DNA from: Nocardia arthritidis | GTDB taxonomy: Bacteria; Actinomycetota; Actinomycetes; Mycobacteriales; Mycobacteriaceae | Direction of reading: 5' to 3' | DNA: 64,000 nucleotides | Assembly: GCF_011801145.1 (NCBI RefSeq) | Contig: NZ_CP046172.1 | Location: 9,486,001 to 9,550,000, forward strand | Shown here: positions 27,125-35,815 of the stretch, piece by piece | Layout of the letters: each line of letters starts with the position of its first letter | Numbering within the stretch: the first letter of the stretch is position 1 | The notes under the pieces: model-generated | The model's input: only the letters and a program-made list of their open reading frames with translations | What the model was told of the DNA's origin: nothing | Database searches by the model: none | Made by a program: the position numbers and the translations under genes

Positions 27125-28768
27125 CTACATCACTCCTAGATCATGGGCGATTCCGAATAGCTCTTGGATCATTTCCAGTGCTTTCACCACCGGATCGCGC
27201 TCTTCACGATGGCCGACGGTGATCATCCAAGACGGCGATTTCTCGCGACTCCAAGACAGCGTCGCCTCTGATACCCGTTCGACGTAGATCTTCCCTTTCG
27301 GCGCGCCTTTTACTGTCGTGCCGATTCGATCACCGACGTAGAAATGCCCCTTGCCACGTTGTCCGACGAGCCAGGGAGCACCATCGGCGATCTGCACTCG
27401 ATGCGAGAACTGTTCGCGGGTGGCCCAGAGCTTGGCCCGCAGTGAGATGAGCGCCGACAGCGTGTATGCCTTGTCGCCCGCGCTGGCGAGACCCTCCTTG
27501 TAGTGGGACCAACCGAGTTGTTGTGCGCGGGCAGGCGATTTCCACGCCATCCAAGCCAGAACCGTGTCGTTGTAGAGAGGCTTCAGCAATGCATCCGCAG
27601 CACCGCCGACCGGCGGGACGCCGATCATCATGGCGATCATGTCGCCCGCCATCTGAATCGCCGCGCTGATCAATTCGTTCACGCCCGGCATGCTGTGTCC
27701 ACCCGTCACCACCTGGACGTCGGTGGCAGGGCGGGCGATGAATCCCGAGGAGACGATGCCGTTGTGTTTGGTTTCGCGGTATACGATGCCGGGCGCGGAT
27801 GGCAGTGTGCCCTTCCAGCCCGGCTGGTAATACTCGTCCGGGAAGGCCGGGTCGTCGATAATTCTGGTGCCCTCGGTCATGCCGTCGCCGGCGATATTCG
27901 TCGCTGCTCGGACCAGCCCAGTGAAAAGGTCTCCGCCGAAAGAAGTTCCGGTGATCCAGCCCGACTTGTCCTCGATATCTATAACCAAGCAGCCGTGTTT
28001 CAGCTTGGCACCCGGCCACGGCGGATCGTCACCGTCCAGATAACGCCGGAATGTCGGCGTCAGCTGACCGTCGGCAAGGATGCGCTTGGCGACCGTATGG
28101 AAGTCTTTGAACCGCGAATGCACCACGGCAAACGGCGAATTGTCGTCCTGAATCTTCAGCGGCTTGACCACCATCGACCAGGTCGACTGGTCGAAATTGA
28201 ACCATTGTTTGGGATCGAGCGGATCATCCGGCAACATCCACAGTGACGACTCGAGCCGCATGATGTTGAGCAGTAGGGTCAGCTTCAGTGCCCACTTGGC
28301 CGGACCGAACATGATCCACAACCGAGGGAACTGGATTTCCGCGAGAAGGAAAGGATTGCTCCAACAAATGATATGCTTGAGCTCTTCATAATCGTGCTTG
28401 AACAGCACCCGAACGACGGTGTGCCCGTTGGCCGATTTATCGATCTCGTAGGAATCCATCCGCCCCGACCAGCGCACCCCATCCTTGTCGACGGTGACGT
28501 GGATGTTCTTGGTCGACCGGCTGTCGTGATCGATAACCCATTTTGACAGGTAGTAATCCTCGGGCATCTCGATCTTGCCGGTACCGGTCTCCGAGTCGAT
28601 CTCCTGAAACGAGCCGGAGTAGGTGTGTGCCACCTGCCCCCGCAACACCCAGTTGCCATCCCACAACCGAATCAGCGGCGGCCGAAGGCGTTTGATACGA
28701 TTCGCCTCCAGCCGGGCGACGATCGCGGCGTACTCGGCGTCGAAATCAATAGTCTTCACAGTAGTCAT
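27125..28768 (-). CDS. Minor tail protein, siphovirus Gp37-like
   Basis: The start is set at ATG 28768 (MTTVKTIDFDAEYAAIVARLEANR), 7 bases after the upstream stop; the longer open frame starts inside that gene. The 547-residue product has an N-terminal WDGNWVLRGQVAHTYSGSFQEIDSETGTGKIEMPEDYYLSKWVIDHD region. This is characteristic of the ReqiPepy6 Gp37-like minor tail proteins of actinophages (family recalled, not searched). A large central alpha/beta part (DKSGWITGTSFGGDLFTGLVRAATNIAGDG) follows, with a C-terminal strand-rich domain (VQIADGAPWLVGQRGKGHFYVGDRIG). These proteins form the tail-tip hub beneath the distal tail protein and can link tail to fibres. Confidence 0.78.
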   Translation of the reverse strand: MTTVKTIDFDAEYAAIVARLEANRIKRLRPPLIRLWDGNWVLRGQVAHTYSGSFQEIDSETGTGKIEMPEDYYLSKWVIDHDSRSTKNIHVTVDKDGVRWSGRMDSYEIDKSANGHTVVRVLFKHDYEELKHIICWSNPFLLAEIQFPRLWIMFGPAKWALKLTLLLNIMRLESSLWMLPDDPLDPKQWFNFDQSTWSMVVKPLKIQDDNSPFAVVHSRFKDFHTVAKRILADGQLTPTFRRYLDGDDPPWPGAKLKHGCLVIDIEDKSGWITGTSFGGDLFTGLVRAATNIAGDGMTEGTRIIDDPAFPDEYYQPGWKGTLPSAPGIVYRETKHNGIVSSGFIARPATDVQVVTGGHSMPGVNELISAAIQMAGDMIAMMIGVPPVGGAADALLKPLYNDTVLAWMAWKSPARAQQLGWSHYKEGLASAGDKAYTLSALISLRAKLWATREQFSHRVQIADGAPWLVGQRGKGHFYVGDRIGTTVKGAPKGKIYVERVSEATLSWSREKSPSWMITVGHREERDPVVKALEMIQELFGIAHDLGVM

Positions 28769-28775
28769 CGCGATC

Positions 28776-29693
28776 TCATTCCAGCCCCCACGGCCGAGTC
28801 CACGGCCTCGGACAGCGCACCTGCAGCCCAGCACCCTTCGGGGCACCCGTAACTGCAACGGGCAGAACAGTTTCCGCTGTATATGGCGGAATGGGATACA
28901 GGAACATCTTGCCGTTCATCCGCTGATACACCGCGGTGTCCAGCGATGAAACCACCTGGCCTTCCATCCCCATCTCATCGGTGTCGACGCGGACATTCTC
29001 ACCGGTCCGTAGTTCAGGCATCACGAGCATCCGATCCTTGTCCCGATCCGCACGATCGAAACGATCGTCTCCGAAAGAGAAATCGGGCAAAGTCCACTTG
29101 ATACCCGAAGTACCCTGCAACATCCATTTCAGCCAGATCTCGGAATCGGTCGGATTAGAGATCCTGACCGAGCCGAGTTCTGTGCTGCCATCGGTGCTGT
29201 CCTTGGTCGTGACGAACTGGTCGGTCACCTCCGGCTCCATCCATCGCGGATGCGCCGCCGCCAGCGGCAGCAGCACTAAGCCGTATTGCTGCCCGTGCGG
29301 GTCGTGCCCCACTTTGACCCTGGGATTGGAAACGAGTTGGACCGCCAGCCAGCGCCGCGAATCCTCCACCTCTACCCAGATCTTCGAGCGCTTCTCATAT
29401 GAGAAGGCCTTTCGCAACGCGGAATCCGCATAGCGCCAAGGATTTTCATCGGAGCCGACGACATGGAAGGCCAGCGTGAACTGATATTTCTCTTCCCGCA
29501 TCCCACCGTAGCTGGCACCCAATTGGAAAGCCGTCGAGTTCCATATCGTTTTTACTGGCGCATCATAGAGGCCATCGAACTCGGTACCCTCATTCTCCGG
29601 CGCCAGATAAACACCGCGATCGCCGGCACCCAACCCGGATACGGTAAACCACTCCCCGTTCTGACCTTCCAGCTCGATCAGCACATCAGTCAT
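28776..29693 (-). CDS. Distal tail (Dit-like) minor tail protein
   Basis: The 305-residue protein directly follows the tape measure gene, the standard site of the distal tail protein. TDVLIELEGQNGEWFTVSGLGAGDRGVYLAPE at the start and the beta-rich LGASYGGMREEKYQFTLAFHVVG segment fit the actinophage Dit type. Its C-terminal VRISNPTDSEIWLKWMLQGTSGIKW and MVMPELRTGENVRVDTDEMGMEGQV blocks resemble a galectin-like beta sandwich. It likely forms the hexameric hub at the end of the tail tube. Confidence 0.78.
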   Translation of the reverse strand: MTDVLIELEGQNGEWFTVSGLGAGDRGVYLAPENEGTEFDGLYDAPVKTIWNSTAFQLGASYGGMREEKYQFTLAFHVVGSDENPWRYADSALRKAFSYEKRSKIWVEVEDSRRWLAVQLVSNPRVKVGHDPHGQQYGLVLLPLAAAHPRWMEPEVTDQFVTTKDSTDGSTELGSVRISNPTDSEIWLKWMLQGTSGIKWTLPDFSFGDDRFDRADRDKDRMLVMPELRTGENVRVDTDEMGMEGQVVSSLDTAVYQRMNGKMFLYPIPPYTAETVLPVAVTGAPKGAGLQVRCPRPWTRPWGLE

Positions 29694-29736
29694 AATTGCG
29701 TCCTTAGGGTTGAAATATTCAGTGCTGCTTGCGAAA

Positions 29737-32700
29737 TCATCGGCGCACGAATCCCAGCGAACGTTCTTTCTGAATCAGGTTCAGCTCGTGGCGGAGATCT
29801 TCCGCAGTCATGCCCGTGTGGAGGTTCTCGATGTTGATCGAGTTATCGGTCGAGCCGCTGCCTTCCGCCAGGTCCGACATCTGAGCCCACTGCTGGGCAT
29901 TGAATACAGGTTCCGGTCGACCGGTCTTGTTCTCCACCAACGTAAGACCGGTTGGCAGCCAGCCGCCATCGTCGTATCGAGTAGGGGCAATCCGACTCAG
30001 AAGTGCGTTGGCCACACGACCTGGCAGATCGAGCAACTGTTCCGGCCCGCGGTTCGGATCCCACCAGATCGAGGTGTCATCGGACGGCGGCATCCGATCA
30101 CGCGTCTGTTCCCATTGAGCGTGGGCGGCACTGTCTTTGATGAACTGCTGACTGGATTTCTCCCAGGCCGCTCGCGCCTGCCACAGTCCGGAACTCTTGG
30201 GATCGGGAGCACCGACGACCTTGAGAAAATCTCCGAACATGCCCTGCGCAAACGCATCTCCTGCCCGTTGGAAATTCGACGTGATCGAGTCGAAGATTTG
30301 ATCCTGCCGCTTGACCATGGGCGAGCGGTTGTCTGTGGGCCCACCTACAGGCGCGGAATTTGCGGGCGTCGGGTTCGGACTCGGCTCGATCCCGGTGGGG
30401 GACGCCATTTGGGCGGCCGCGAATTGGAAGAACGCATGATCGGTGAACATCGGGTCATTGGCGCCGACCGCCATTCCGCCGTATTGACCGTTCCCGCGCT
30501 GACCACCCATCTCGAAGTTCACTCCGTTCGGCGGAGTGGCAGCGGTATGACCGCCGAATTGCCCGCCGTTGTACCAGCCGACCTGTAGGCTTCCTATCGG
30601 GCCGACACCGTATTGGAACCCCCGGGCAACAAGCCCCTCACCCTCGTCCACAGTGGCGAATCGCGAACCGAACGGCGGCAGTCCCGCAACGAAATTTGCG
30701 AGCGCGGAGATCGCGCCCGAGCAGTCACCCCAGTTGACGCCACCCCAGTTGTACACCGCACCTTCGACTCCCTTGGCGAATTCGACCAACTGATCAGCAG
30801 TTACCAAACCGCCTTGGGCATACGCCGGCAACGCGCCGCTGTTGATCGCCTGGAGCAACGGCAGATGTTCGGTCGTCGCCTTCGCATTGACCACGAATTC
30901 ACCGTCGGACAGCCGTGCGAGTATGGAATCACTTGTGCCAGAGCCTGGTCCGGAGATGTATCCGCCGGTCGCATGCCCCGTGAGAAAATTGACGGCGGTA
31001 CCGATACCTGGGATCTTGCCCACGGTGTCCACGACCGTACCGACAATGTCCTTGATCTTGTTCCAATAATCGAGAATGGTGTTCACGGCATTGATCACTT
31101 TGTCGCACAACCCATCGAACCAACCCTTGCCGGTTTCGATGGCGATCCTGATTATTTCCCAGCCTGCTTGGAACCCTGCCTGGAATGTCTCCCAAGCCGG
31201 TTTGATAAATTGATCCCACATCGCCTGGAAAGTAATGCCGACCAACTGAAGGGCAGCGATAAACGCGTCCCAAACCGGTTTGATGATGCCGTTCCAGATA
31301 TTCGAGATGCTGTCGCCGATAAATCCTATAGTCGGCTGGACGACATCCGTCCACAACCAGCTGATCACCGTGCCGACGCCCTGCACGGCCCAGACAAATC
31401 CGTCCCAGACGGGTTTGACAAGACCGTTCCACCACACCGAAATCAGATCACCGGCCAGCCCGAGCATCGGCTGCGCAATGTTGTTCCACCAGAACCCGAT
31501 CGCATCACCAACAAGCTGCAACGCCTCGACAAAACCATCCCAAACCGGCTTGACAAGACCATTCCACCACACCGAAATCAGATCACCGGCCAGCCCGAGC
31601 ATCGGCTGCGCAATGTTGTTCCACCAGAACCCGATCGCATCACCAACAAGCTGCAACGCCTCGACAAAACCATCCCAAACCGGCTTGACAAGACCATTCC
31701 ACCACACCGAAATCAGATCGCCAGCCAGCCCGAGCACTGGCTGAATTATGTTGGACCACAATGAGGTCAGTGCGTCGCCCACCGAGTTCATCGCATCGAG
31801 GAATCCGCCCCAAACCGGCTTGATGTATTCCCAGGCCGCAACCACAGCCGACTTGATCGACTCCCAAATCGTTTCCCACAGCTGCTTTCCGGTATCGGTC
31901 TGGGTGAAGAAGTAGATCAAGCCTGCCGCAATCGCGCCAACAATGGTGATCACCGCACCGAGCGGCGCCGTGGCGGCTTCGAATATCGCAATGGCGATTG
32001 CCCAGGCCCGAGTGGCGATAGCCGCGATGTTCTGGGCTATTGCCACCGCATTTGTCGCCACCGCATTAGCAATTTGGGCGGACGTAGTCGTGAGCATCCG
32101 CGCCGCGAGAACCGCGTACTCGATTCCGAGCTTCACCAGCAGCGGCAGGAAGAATGCACCGATCGCGACTCCCACCGAATTTATGATGTCGGCCCACTCA
32201 CGATAGAACGCGATTATTCCGACACCGATTTCCGTCAACTTGCCGAAACCGTTGATGATCAGGTCGGCAATGGCTTTCGATACCACATCGATCCCAACAG
32301 CAACCAGCACGGATGCGTCTTCGAACATCTTGAAAGACCTGGTGATCACGTTGGTATTCTGTGCGGCAAGGTCCGCGGCCACACCCTGCTGAGCTATCGC
32401 CGCACTAACAGAATCGAATGCCGATGCCCCCTGTTGCGCTGCGACAGCCGCCAATTTGACCGCGTCCGAACCGAATAGCGCCGAGGTGGCCATTTCGTAC
32501 ATGCCAGGCGCCATGCGCTGCGAGGCACTGTGCAGCTGATCGAATAATGTTGGCAGGCCAACGAATTTACCGTCGACACCGGTCAACGACAGACCAAGTT
32601 GTTCGATCGCCGTCTGTGCGGGCGCACTACCCGAGGTCAGTCCACGGAATGCTGATGCGAGCATGTCGCCCGCCTGCGACGCTGGCACCCCCGACTGGGC

Positions 32701-33570
32701 GAGCACTGCCATGGCCGAGGCGGTGTCGGCCATGGACAGTCCGAGCTTCGTCGCATCCGCGCTGGATGCGACCAACCCTCCGGCCACATCGTTGACGTTG
32801 ACGCCCATCAATTTCGCGGAACTGGCCAATACGTCGGCGGCGGTTGCCGCGTAGTCAGCGTTCTTGCCGTATGACTGGAGGACCTTCGCCTCGAGGTCGG
32901 CGGCCTGGGCCGCACCGAGATGGGCCGCACCGGCCAGTTGCAAGGTCCCTGTCGCGGCGGCCATCGATTGGTCGACTCTGAACCCGCTCTTGGCCAACTC
33001 CGCCATCGCGGAGGCGGCATCCTTGGCCGAAGCCGATGGCAGGTCACCCCCGAGACGCCGTGCGGTTTCGGACACCTGCGACATCTGGTCGTCGGTGGCC
33101 TTCGACGCGGACTTGATCTGCTCCAACGACCCATCGAAATCTTTGCCGACAGCGATCATCTGATCGACGATGCCGCCGAGACCCGCACGGTCGGCGAAAC
33201 CACTCAAACCTGCGGTCATGCCCGCAGATAGACCTTTGGCCAGGACTTTTCCGGTGTCCTCACCACCCGTCGCGGCGTCCTTCAACGCGTCACCGAGTGC
33301 GGTTTTCAACACCGGAGACGCGGCCGCGAAGGCGCTGCGCATTGAGGCGCCGAGCACGTCCCACGCGCCGACGGACGCGTCTCGAAAAGCATCCCCGAGC
33401 GCGGTCTGCAAACCTCGTTTCAGTTTGCCCGCCGTCTCCTCGACCGGGGCCGAGAACGCATCCCGAAATGCTCCGCCCGCGCCGACGACCCCCGCGACGA
33501 GCGCGGTCTGGAACACCTCCCGAAACGTTCCCGCCGCCTGTTCGGCCGCCGCTGCTTCATCTGTGGACAT
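29737..33570 (-). CDS. Tail tape measure protein with tandem Trp-rich repeats and an embedded NlpC/P60-like peptidase domain
   Basis: The 1277-residue protein is the longest of the module. The start is ATG 33570 (MSTDEAAAAEQAAG) after AGAGG; the frame is open from 33654. The N-terminal third has the TMP region with Ala-rich helices (DQMIAVGKDFDGSLEQIKSASKATDDQMSQV; GVPASQAGDMLASAFRGL). Two or more hydrophobic helices come next (near 480-580), then Trp repeats with a 45-residue period (VWDGFVEALQLVGDAIGFWW), three copies nearly identical in DNA. Around 930-1060 an endopeptidase-like domain is seen: YNWGGVNWGDCSGAISALANF with Cys about 950, and FGGHTAATPPNGVNFEM with His about 1008. This would let the tail open peptidoglycan. 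The C-terminus is helical. Confidence 0.88.
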   Translation of the reverse strand: MSTDEAAAAEQAAGTFREVFQTALVAGVVGAGGAFRDAFSAPVEETAGKLKRGLQTALGDAFRDASVGAWDVLGASMRSAFAAASPVLKTALGDALKDAATGGEDTGKVLAKGLSAGMTAGLSGFADRAGLGGIVDQMIAVGKDFDGSLEQIKSASKATDDQMSQVSETARRLGGDLPSASAKDAASAMAELAKSGFRVDQSMAAATGTLQLAGAAHLGAAQAADLEAKVLQSYGKNADYAATAADVLASSAKLMGVNVNDVAGGLVASSADATKLGLSMADTASAMAVLAQSGVPASQAGDMLASAFRGLTSGSAPAQTAIEQLGLSLTGVDGKFVGLPTLFDQLHSASQRMAPGMYEMATSALFGSDAVKLAAVAAQQGASAFDSVSAAIAQQGVAADLAAQNTNVITRSFKMFEDASVLVAVGIDVVSKAIADLIINGFGKLTEIGVGIIAFYREWADIINSVGVAIGAFFLPLLVKLGIEYAVLAARMLTTTSAQIANAVATNAVAIAQNIAAIATRAWAIAIAIFEAATAPLGAVITIVGAIAAGLIYFFTQTDTGKQLWETIWESIKSAVVAAWEYIKPVWGGFLDAMNSVGDALTSLWSNIIQPVLGLAGDLISVWWNGLVKPVWDGFVEALQLVGDAIGFWWNNIAQPMLGLAGDLISVWWNGLVKPVWDGFVEALQLVGDAIGFWWNNIAQPMLGLAGDLISVWWNGLVKPVWDGFVWAVQGVGTVISWLWTDVVQPTIGFIGDSISNIWNGIIKPVWDAFIAALQLVGITFQAMWDQFIKPAWETFQAGFQAGWEIIRIAIETGKGWFDGLCDKVINAVNTILDYWNKIKDIVGTVVDTVGKIPGIGTAVNFLTGHATGGYISGPGSGTSDSILARLSDGEFVVNAKATTEHLPLLQAINSGALPAYAQGGLVTADQLVEFAKGVEGAVYNWGGVNWGDCSGAISALANFVAGLPPFGSRFATVDEGEGLVARGFQYGVGPIGSLQVGWYNGGQFGGHTAATPPNGVNFEMGGQRGNGQYGGMAVGANDPMFTDHAFFQFAAAQMASPTGIEPSPNPTPANSAPVGGPTDNRSPMVKRQDQIFDSITSNFQRAGDAFAQGMFGDFLKVVGAPDPKSSGLWQARAAWEKSSQQFIKDSAAHAQWEQTRDRMPPSDDTSIWWDPNRGPEQLLDLPGRVANALLSRIAPTRYDDGGWLPTGLTLVENKTGRPEPVFNAQQWAQMSDLAEGSGSTDNSINIENLHTGMTAEDLRHELNLIQKERSLGFVRR
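31401..31750 (-). repeat. 135-bp tandem repeats in the tape measure gene
   Basis: Two full copies (31401-31535 and 31536-31670) and a partial third (31671 to about 31750) repeat with a 135-base period. From about 31427 the first two copies are identical to the last base, and the third starts to differ near 31720. The unit encodes 45 residues. Near-perfect DNA identity means recent duplication or gene conversion, which would change tail length by fixed steps. Confidence 0.9.
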
Positions 33571-33646
33571 TGAACCTCTATTCAGGGTTGGCAGAATATG
33601 CCTCGGCGGCACGACAATTGGTGCTGCACAGCGATTTTCGAAATGT

Positions 33647-34305
33647 TTAGGCATCCGACGTGTCAGTCGGCGCCGAGCGCAGAGCCGCTAGCTTGGCGTG
33701 CACCTGATCCATCGGTACCGCGGTGCCGCTGACCCGACGCCTGGACTTGTCCTCGATACCGGGACGCGGATACGGCTGTGGGCGATTGCGGTTCTGGCCG
33801 CCGTCCTTGGTTCTGCTCCACAGCAGCAGGTTCGCGATGTCGACCAGATCGGCGAGCAGGTGTTCGGCCTGCCCCCAGCGGTATCGGTCGGGGTACATAG
33901 CTCGCAGCAAGGCACTGTCTGCGCTGGACTGGCGCAGTAGAACCGTGAAGTCGCGCCAGGTGAAACGTTTCGAGCCGACATCTCGCAGACGGACACCGGC
34001 TCGAATCAAGTCGGCTTCGATCGCCTCCCCATGCTGATCACACAGCTCTAGGAGGCCGAGGATTCCCCCAGGTCGACGCTCGAATCCCGCTGCCATGCGG
34101 TCATCAGTTCGCGAACCTCGGCCTGCGTCATCGTGTCGATGACGGCGAGATCCTTTGCGCCACAAACACCTTCGATAAGTCCGAAGAACTGTTCGGTCTC
34201 ACCTTCCTTACGGAGGGTGCGGATGACACCGAACGGGATGTTGTCGAAGCGGGGCAGTGTGATCTTCTTGCCGCTCTTGGCGGTGTAACTGAACTTTTCC
34301 ATCAT
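33647..34305 (-). CDS. Tail assembly chaperone, long form made by -1 frameshift (gpGT-type)
   Basis: Translation starts at 34305 in the frame of the short chaperone. It slips back one base at the GGGGGAA sequence (34063-34069) and continues in the overlapping frame (ERRPGGILGLLELCDQHGEAIEADLIRAG) to the stop at 33647, giving about 219 residues. The added part includes RFTWRDFTVLLRQSSADSALLRAMYP and a charged, Pro/Arg-rich C-terminus. This conserved gpG/gpGT arrangement lies between the major tail protein and tape measure in long-tailed phages. The fusion guides tube assembly on the tape measure protein and is not part of the finished tail. The second frame lacks a good start of its own. Confidence 0.8.
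34048..34305 (-). CDS. Tail assembly chaperone, short form (gpG-type)
   Basis: The 85-residue protein (MEKFSYTAKSGKKITLPRFDNIPFGVIRTLRKEGETEQFF and TMTQAEVRELMTAWQRDSSVDLGESSAS) lies directly after the major tail protein gene. Its content, including a late MTAWQRDS-type helix, fits small actinophage chaperones (xxLxxFIxxW in many relatives). Its stop is TAG at 34048-34050, 12 bases after the slip site. The short and long forms are needed in a set ratio in studied phages. Confidence 0.8.
   Translation of the reverse strand: MMEKFSYTAKSGKKITLPRFDNIPFGVIRTLRKEGETEQFFGLIEGVCGAKDLAVIDTMTQAEVRELMTAWQRDSSVDLGESSAS
34063..34069 (-). other. Programmed -1 ribosomal frameshift site GGGGGAA
   Basis: On the minus strand the zero frame reads CTG GGG GAA; slipping back one base gives GGG GGA and enters the frame ending at 33647. 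The heptamer G-GGG-GAA allows the GGG-reading tRNA to re-pair perfectly after the shift. Location (near the 3 prime end of the gpG-type gene), direction and downstream open frame all match the conserved tail chaperone frameshift. Confidence 0.75.
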
Positions 34306-34392
34306 GGACCGGACCTTTCCTGCATGGTTAATCGGATTGCCTGGTGGACAGGGCCTTTCGAAGCCCGCCCGGTGAGGGCAGGCCCGGTCCGA

Positions 34393-34406
34393 GGGTTGAT
34401 CAACCC
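34393..34406 (-). terminator. Perfect palindrome after the major tail gene
   Basis: GGGTTGATCAACCC is a perfect 14-base palindrome in the 145-base gap between the major tail protein stop (34451) and the chaperone start (34305). A second GC-rich inverted region adjoins it. Such a hairpin often attenuates read-through or stabilises the abundant upstream mRNA; there is no T tract, so termination is only partial or unproven. Confidence 0.4.
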
Positions 34407-34450
34407 CACCGGGCGGTCTATTGGGCGAGATTCGCCGCGCGACCAGACAA

Positions 34451-35008
34451 TTACGAGTTCTTGTGGATGTACTCGTAGATGTTGTTGCCGCTGCTGTCCT
34501 CGAAGCACTCCATCGTCACCGTGTACTGGATCACGTCGGAGTGCACTTTGATGATGTCGTCGACCGCGGTGATCTGGCCGTTCGGAATGAAAGTGCGGAT
34601 CGCGCCGACGGATTCGTCGACGGTGTCGATGATCCAGGCGTTGTGCGGCAGCACCTTCTTGTTCTTCTTCACGGTGAGGTCGCCGGTCTTGGCGTCGGGG
34701 ACGACGTTCGTATCACCGAACACAGCTTTGAGCACGTCGGCGTTGGTCGACTCGAGGAAGGCGAACTTCACGGTCGCGGTGTAGTTCTTCTGCAGCACCT
34801 TGACGGTGGAACCGCCGAACGACTTCTTTTTCTCGTTTTCGCGGGTGTTGGATTCGGTGAAACCACCCTCGCCGACATACCCGCAATCGACGAAGGCGGA
34901 GTTCGGCAGATCCGTGGCACCACTCGGCCCAGGGGTGCCGAGCGGTGCGCGAAGCACCGCACCGCTCGCTTTCGGCATAGCGGAGTAAACATTGGCAGTA
35001 GTTGCCAT
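34451..35008 (-). CDS. Major tail (tube) protein
   Basis: The 185-residue protein begins MATTANVYSAMPKASGAVLRAPLGTPGPSGATDLPNSAFVDCGYVGEGGFTES. It has the beta-rich core VLQKNYTATVKFAFLESTNADVLKAVFGDTNV and the C-terminal HSDVIQYTVTMECFEDSSGNNIYEY. The V-G-E-G-G-F-T-E-S-N-T-R block and the later E-S-T-N-A-D-V-L-K-A-V-F-G region are typical of actinophage tube proteins. Position between a tail completion gene and the chaperone frameshift pair confirms the call. A good AAAGGGG ribosome site precedes ATG 35008, fitting high expression. Confidence 0.85.
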   Translation of the reverse strand: MATTANVYSAMPKASGAVLRAPLGTPGPSGATDLPNSAFVDCGYVGEGGFTESNTRENEKKKSFGGSTVKVLQKNYTATVKFAFLESTNADVLKAVFGDTNVVPDAKTGDLTVKKNKKVLPHNAWIIDTVDESVGAIRTFIPNGQITAVDDIIKVHSDVIQYTVTMECFEDSSGNNIYEYIHKNS

Positions 35009-35070
35009 GGTGTAGAGCCCCTTTCAGGCATCGTGGACCGGGCCTGGAAACTCTGTGACGCGCACGACGT

Positions 35071-35490
35071 CTACCGGGGCTTACCCCGGAGCGTGAGCGA
35101 TACGGTGAACTGATAGTTCGGGCGGGCCGGTGTAGGTTCCGGCAAACGGAGCGCGGACCGATCGAGTGTCACCGCGTCCACACTGTCCACCCCTTGTATG
35201 GCCGGAACAGTGGGATCATGCCGTGCCGCTCGTAGAATGGCGAAGCAAAGCTCAGCCAAATCAGCTGCGCCGGAAGGCGTTACATCGGCACACTGGACAG
35301 TGATCAATCGCGATGCCAGCACGAGTCCGCGGTCCGAACCCCAGAATCCCTTGACCCGGACCATCCGACTCGGCGGGGAATCCGGGATCACGCGGGTGAC
35401 GAGGGCTTTATCGCCGCGCACAGCGAGCTGTGCGGAAAGATAGGAAACAACAATGGATTCGGCATCCGGGAAGACGACCAGTTCTACCAT
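35071..35490 (-). CDS. Tail terminator/completion-like protein
   Basis: The start is ATG 35490 (MVELVVFPDAESIVVSYLSAQLAVRGDKALVTRVIPDSP); the open frame extends further upstream but that part is not protein-like. The 139-residue product has the alpha/beta pattern of actinophage tail terminator proteins: N-terminal V-V-x-Y-L, a central RMVRVKGFWGSDRGLVLASRLITVQC and a C-terminal PNYQFTVSLTLRGKPR strand. It is the first recognisable gene of the module. An upstream frame ending SNFEQDALMIVDPSSKRW overlaps the start (ATGGTAG) and looks like the tail end of a lost head-tail connector gene. Confidence 0.7.
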   Translation of the reverse strand: MVELVVFPDAESIVVSYLSAQLAVRGDKALVTRVIPDSPPSRMVRVKGFWGSDRGLVLASRLITVQCADVTPSGAADLAELCFAILRAARHDPTVPAIQGVDSVDAVTLDRSALRLPEPTPARPNYQFTVSLTLRGKPR

Positions 35491-35815
35491 CGTTTGCTGC
35501 TCGGATCGACGATCATGAGGGCATCCTGTTCGAAGTTGCTCCCCGGGGAACGCCCACGGCTCCGACCTCATGAAGAGAGTCGGAGCCATGAGTGCAGTAC
35601 TGCTCTGGTTGATCCCTAAGGGAGAGAAGGATTCCCGAGATATTCGGGATGAAGGCGCACGACTGGCGCTGGACATATCTTCACGTAAGCGTCTTCTCTT
35701 GTCAATACCAACCGGAAATATCCAGCTAGGAACGAGTTTCCGACCCGCCATGGCAGGTGTTGCAAAGGCCGACTTGTCGCCAGAAGAGATGCGCGCGCGT
35801 GGCGCTGAAAACTAC
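35491..35815. other. Boundary of the tail module (no intact gene)
   Basis: No supportable complete gene lies here. The module-proximal end carries the last roughly 25 codons of a truncated minus-strand frame (ending SNFEQDALMIVDPSSKRW at about 35486) that is interrupted by an in-frame TGA. The remainder is less GC-rich than its neighbours. It holds a TTGACA box on the minus strand (35700-35705) with only poor -10 candidates 17-20 bases on, and a small inverted repeat TCCCGA/TCGGGA near 35633-35649. No integrase, tRNA or attachment core was recognised. Confidence 0.5.

Noticed and set aside
22820..35490. Reading the tail module as a contractile (R-type or eCIS) system
   Set aside because: No sheath, baseplate wedge, spike or AAA+ ATPase gene is present; the gene order is that of a flexible siphovirus tail.
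35491..35751. N-terminal extension of the tail completion gene to 35751
   Set aside because: The extra 87 codons are not protein-like; ATG 35490 overlaps an upstream stop as ATGGTAG, which fits the operon.
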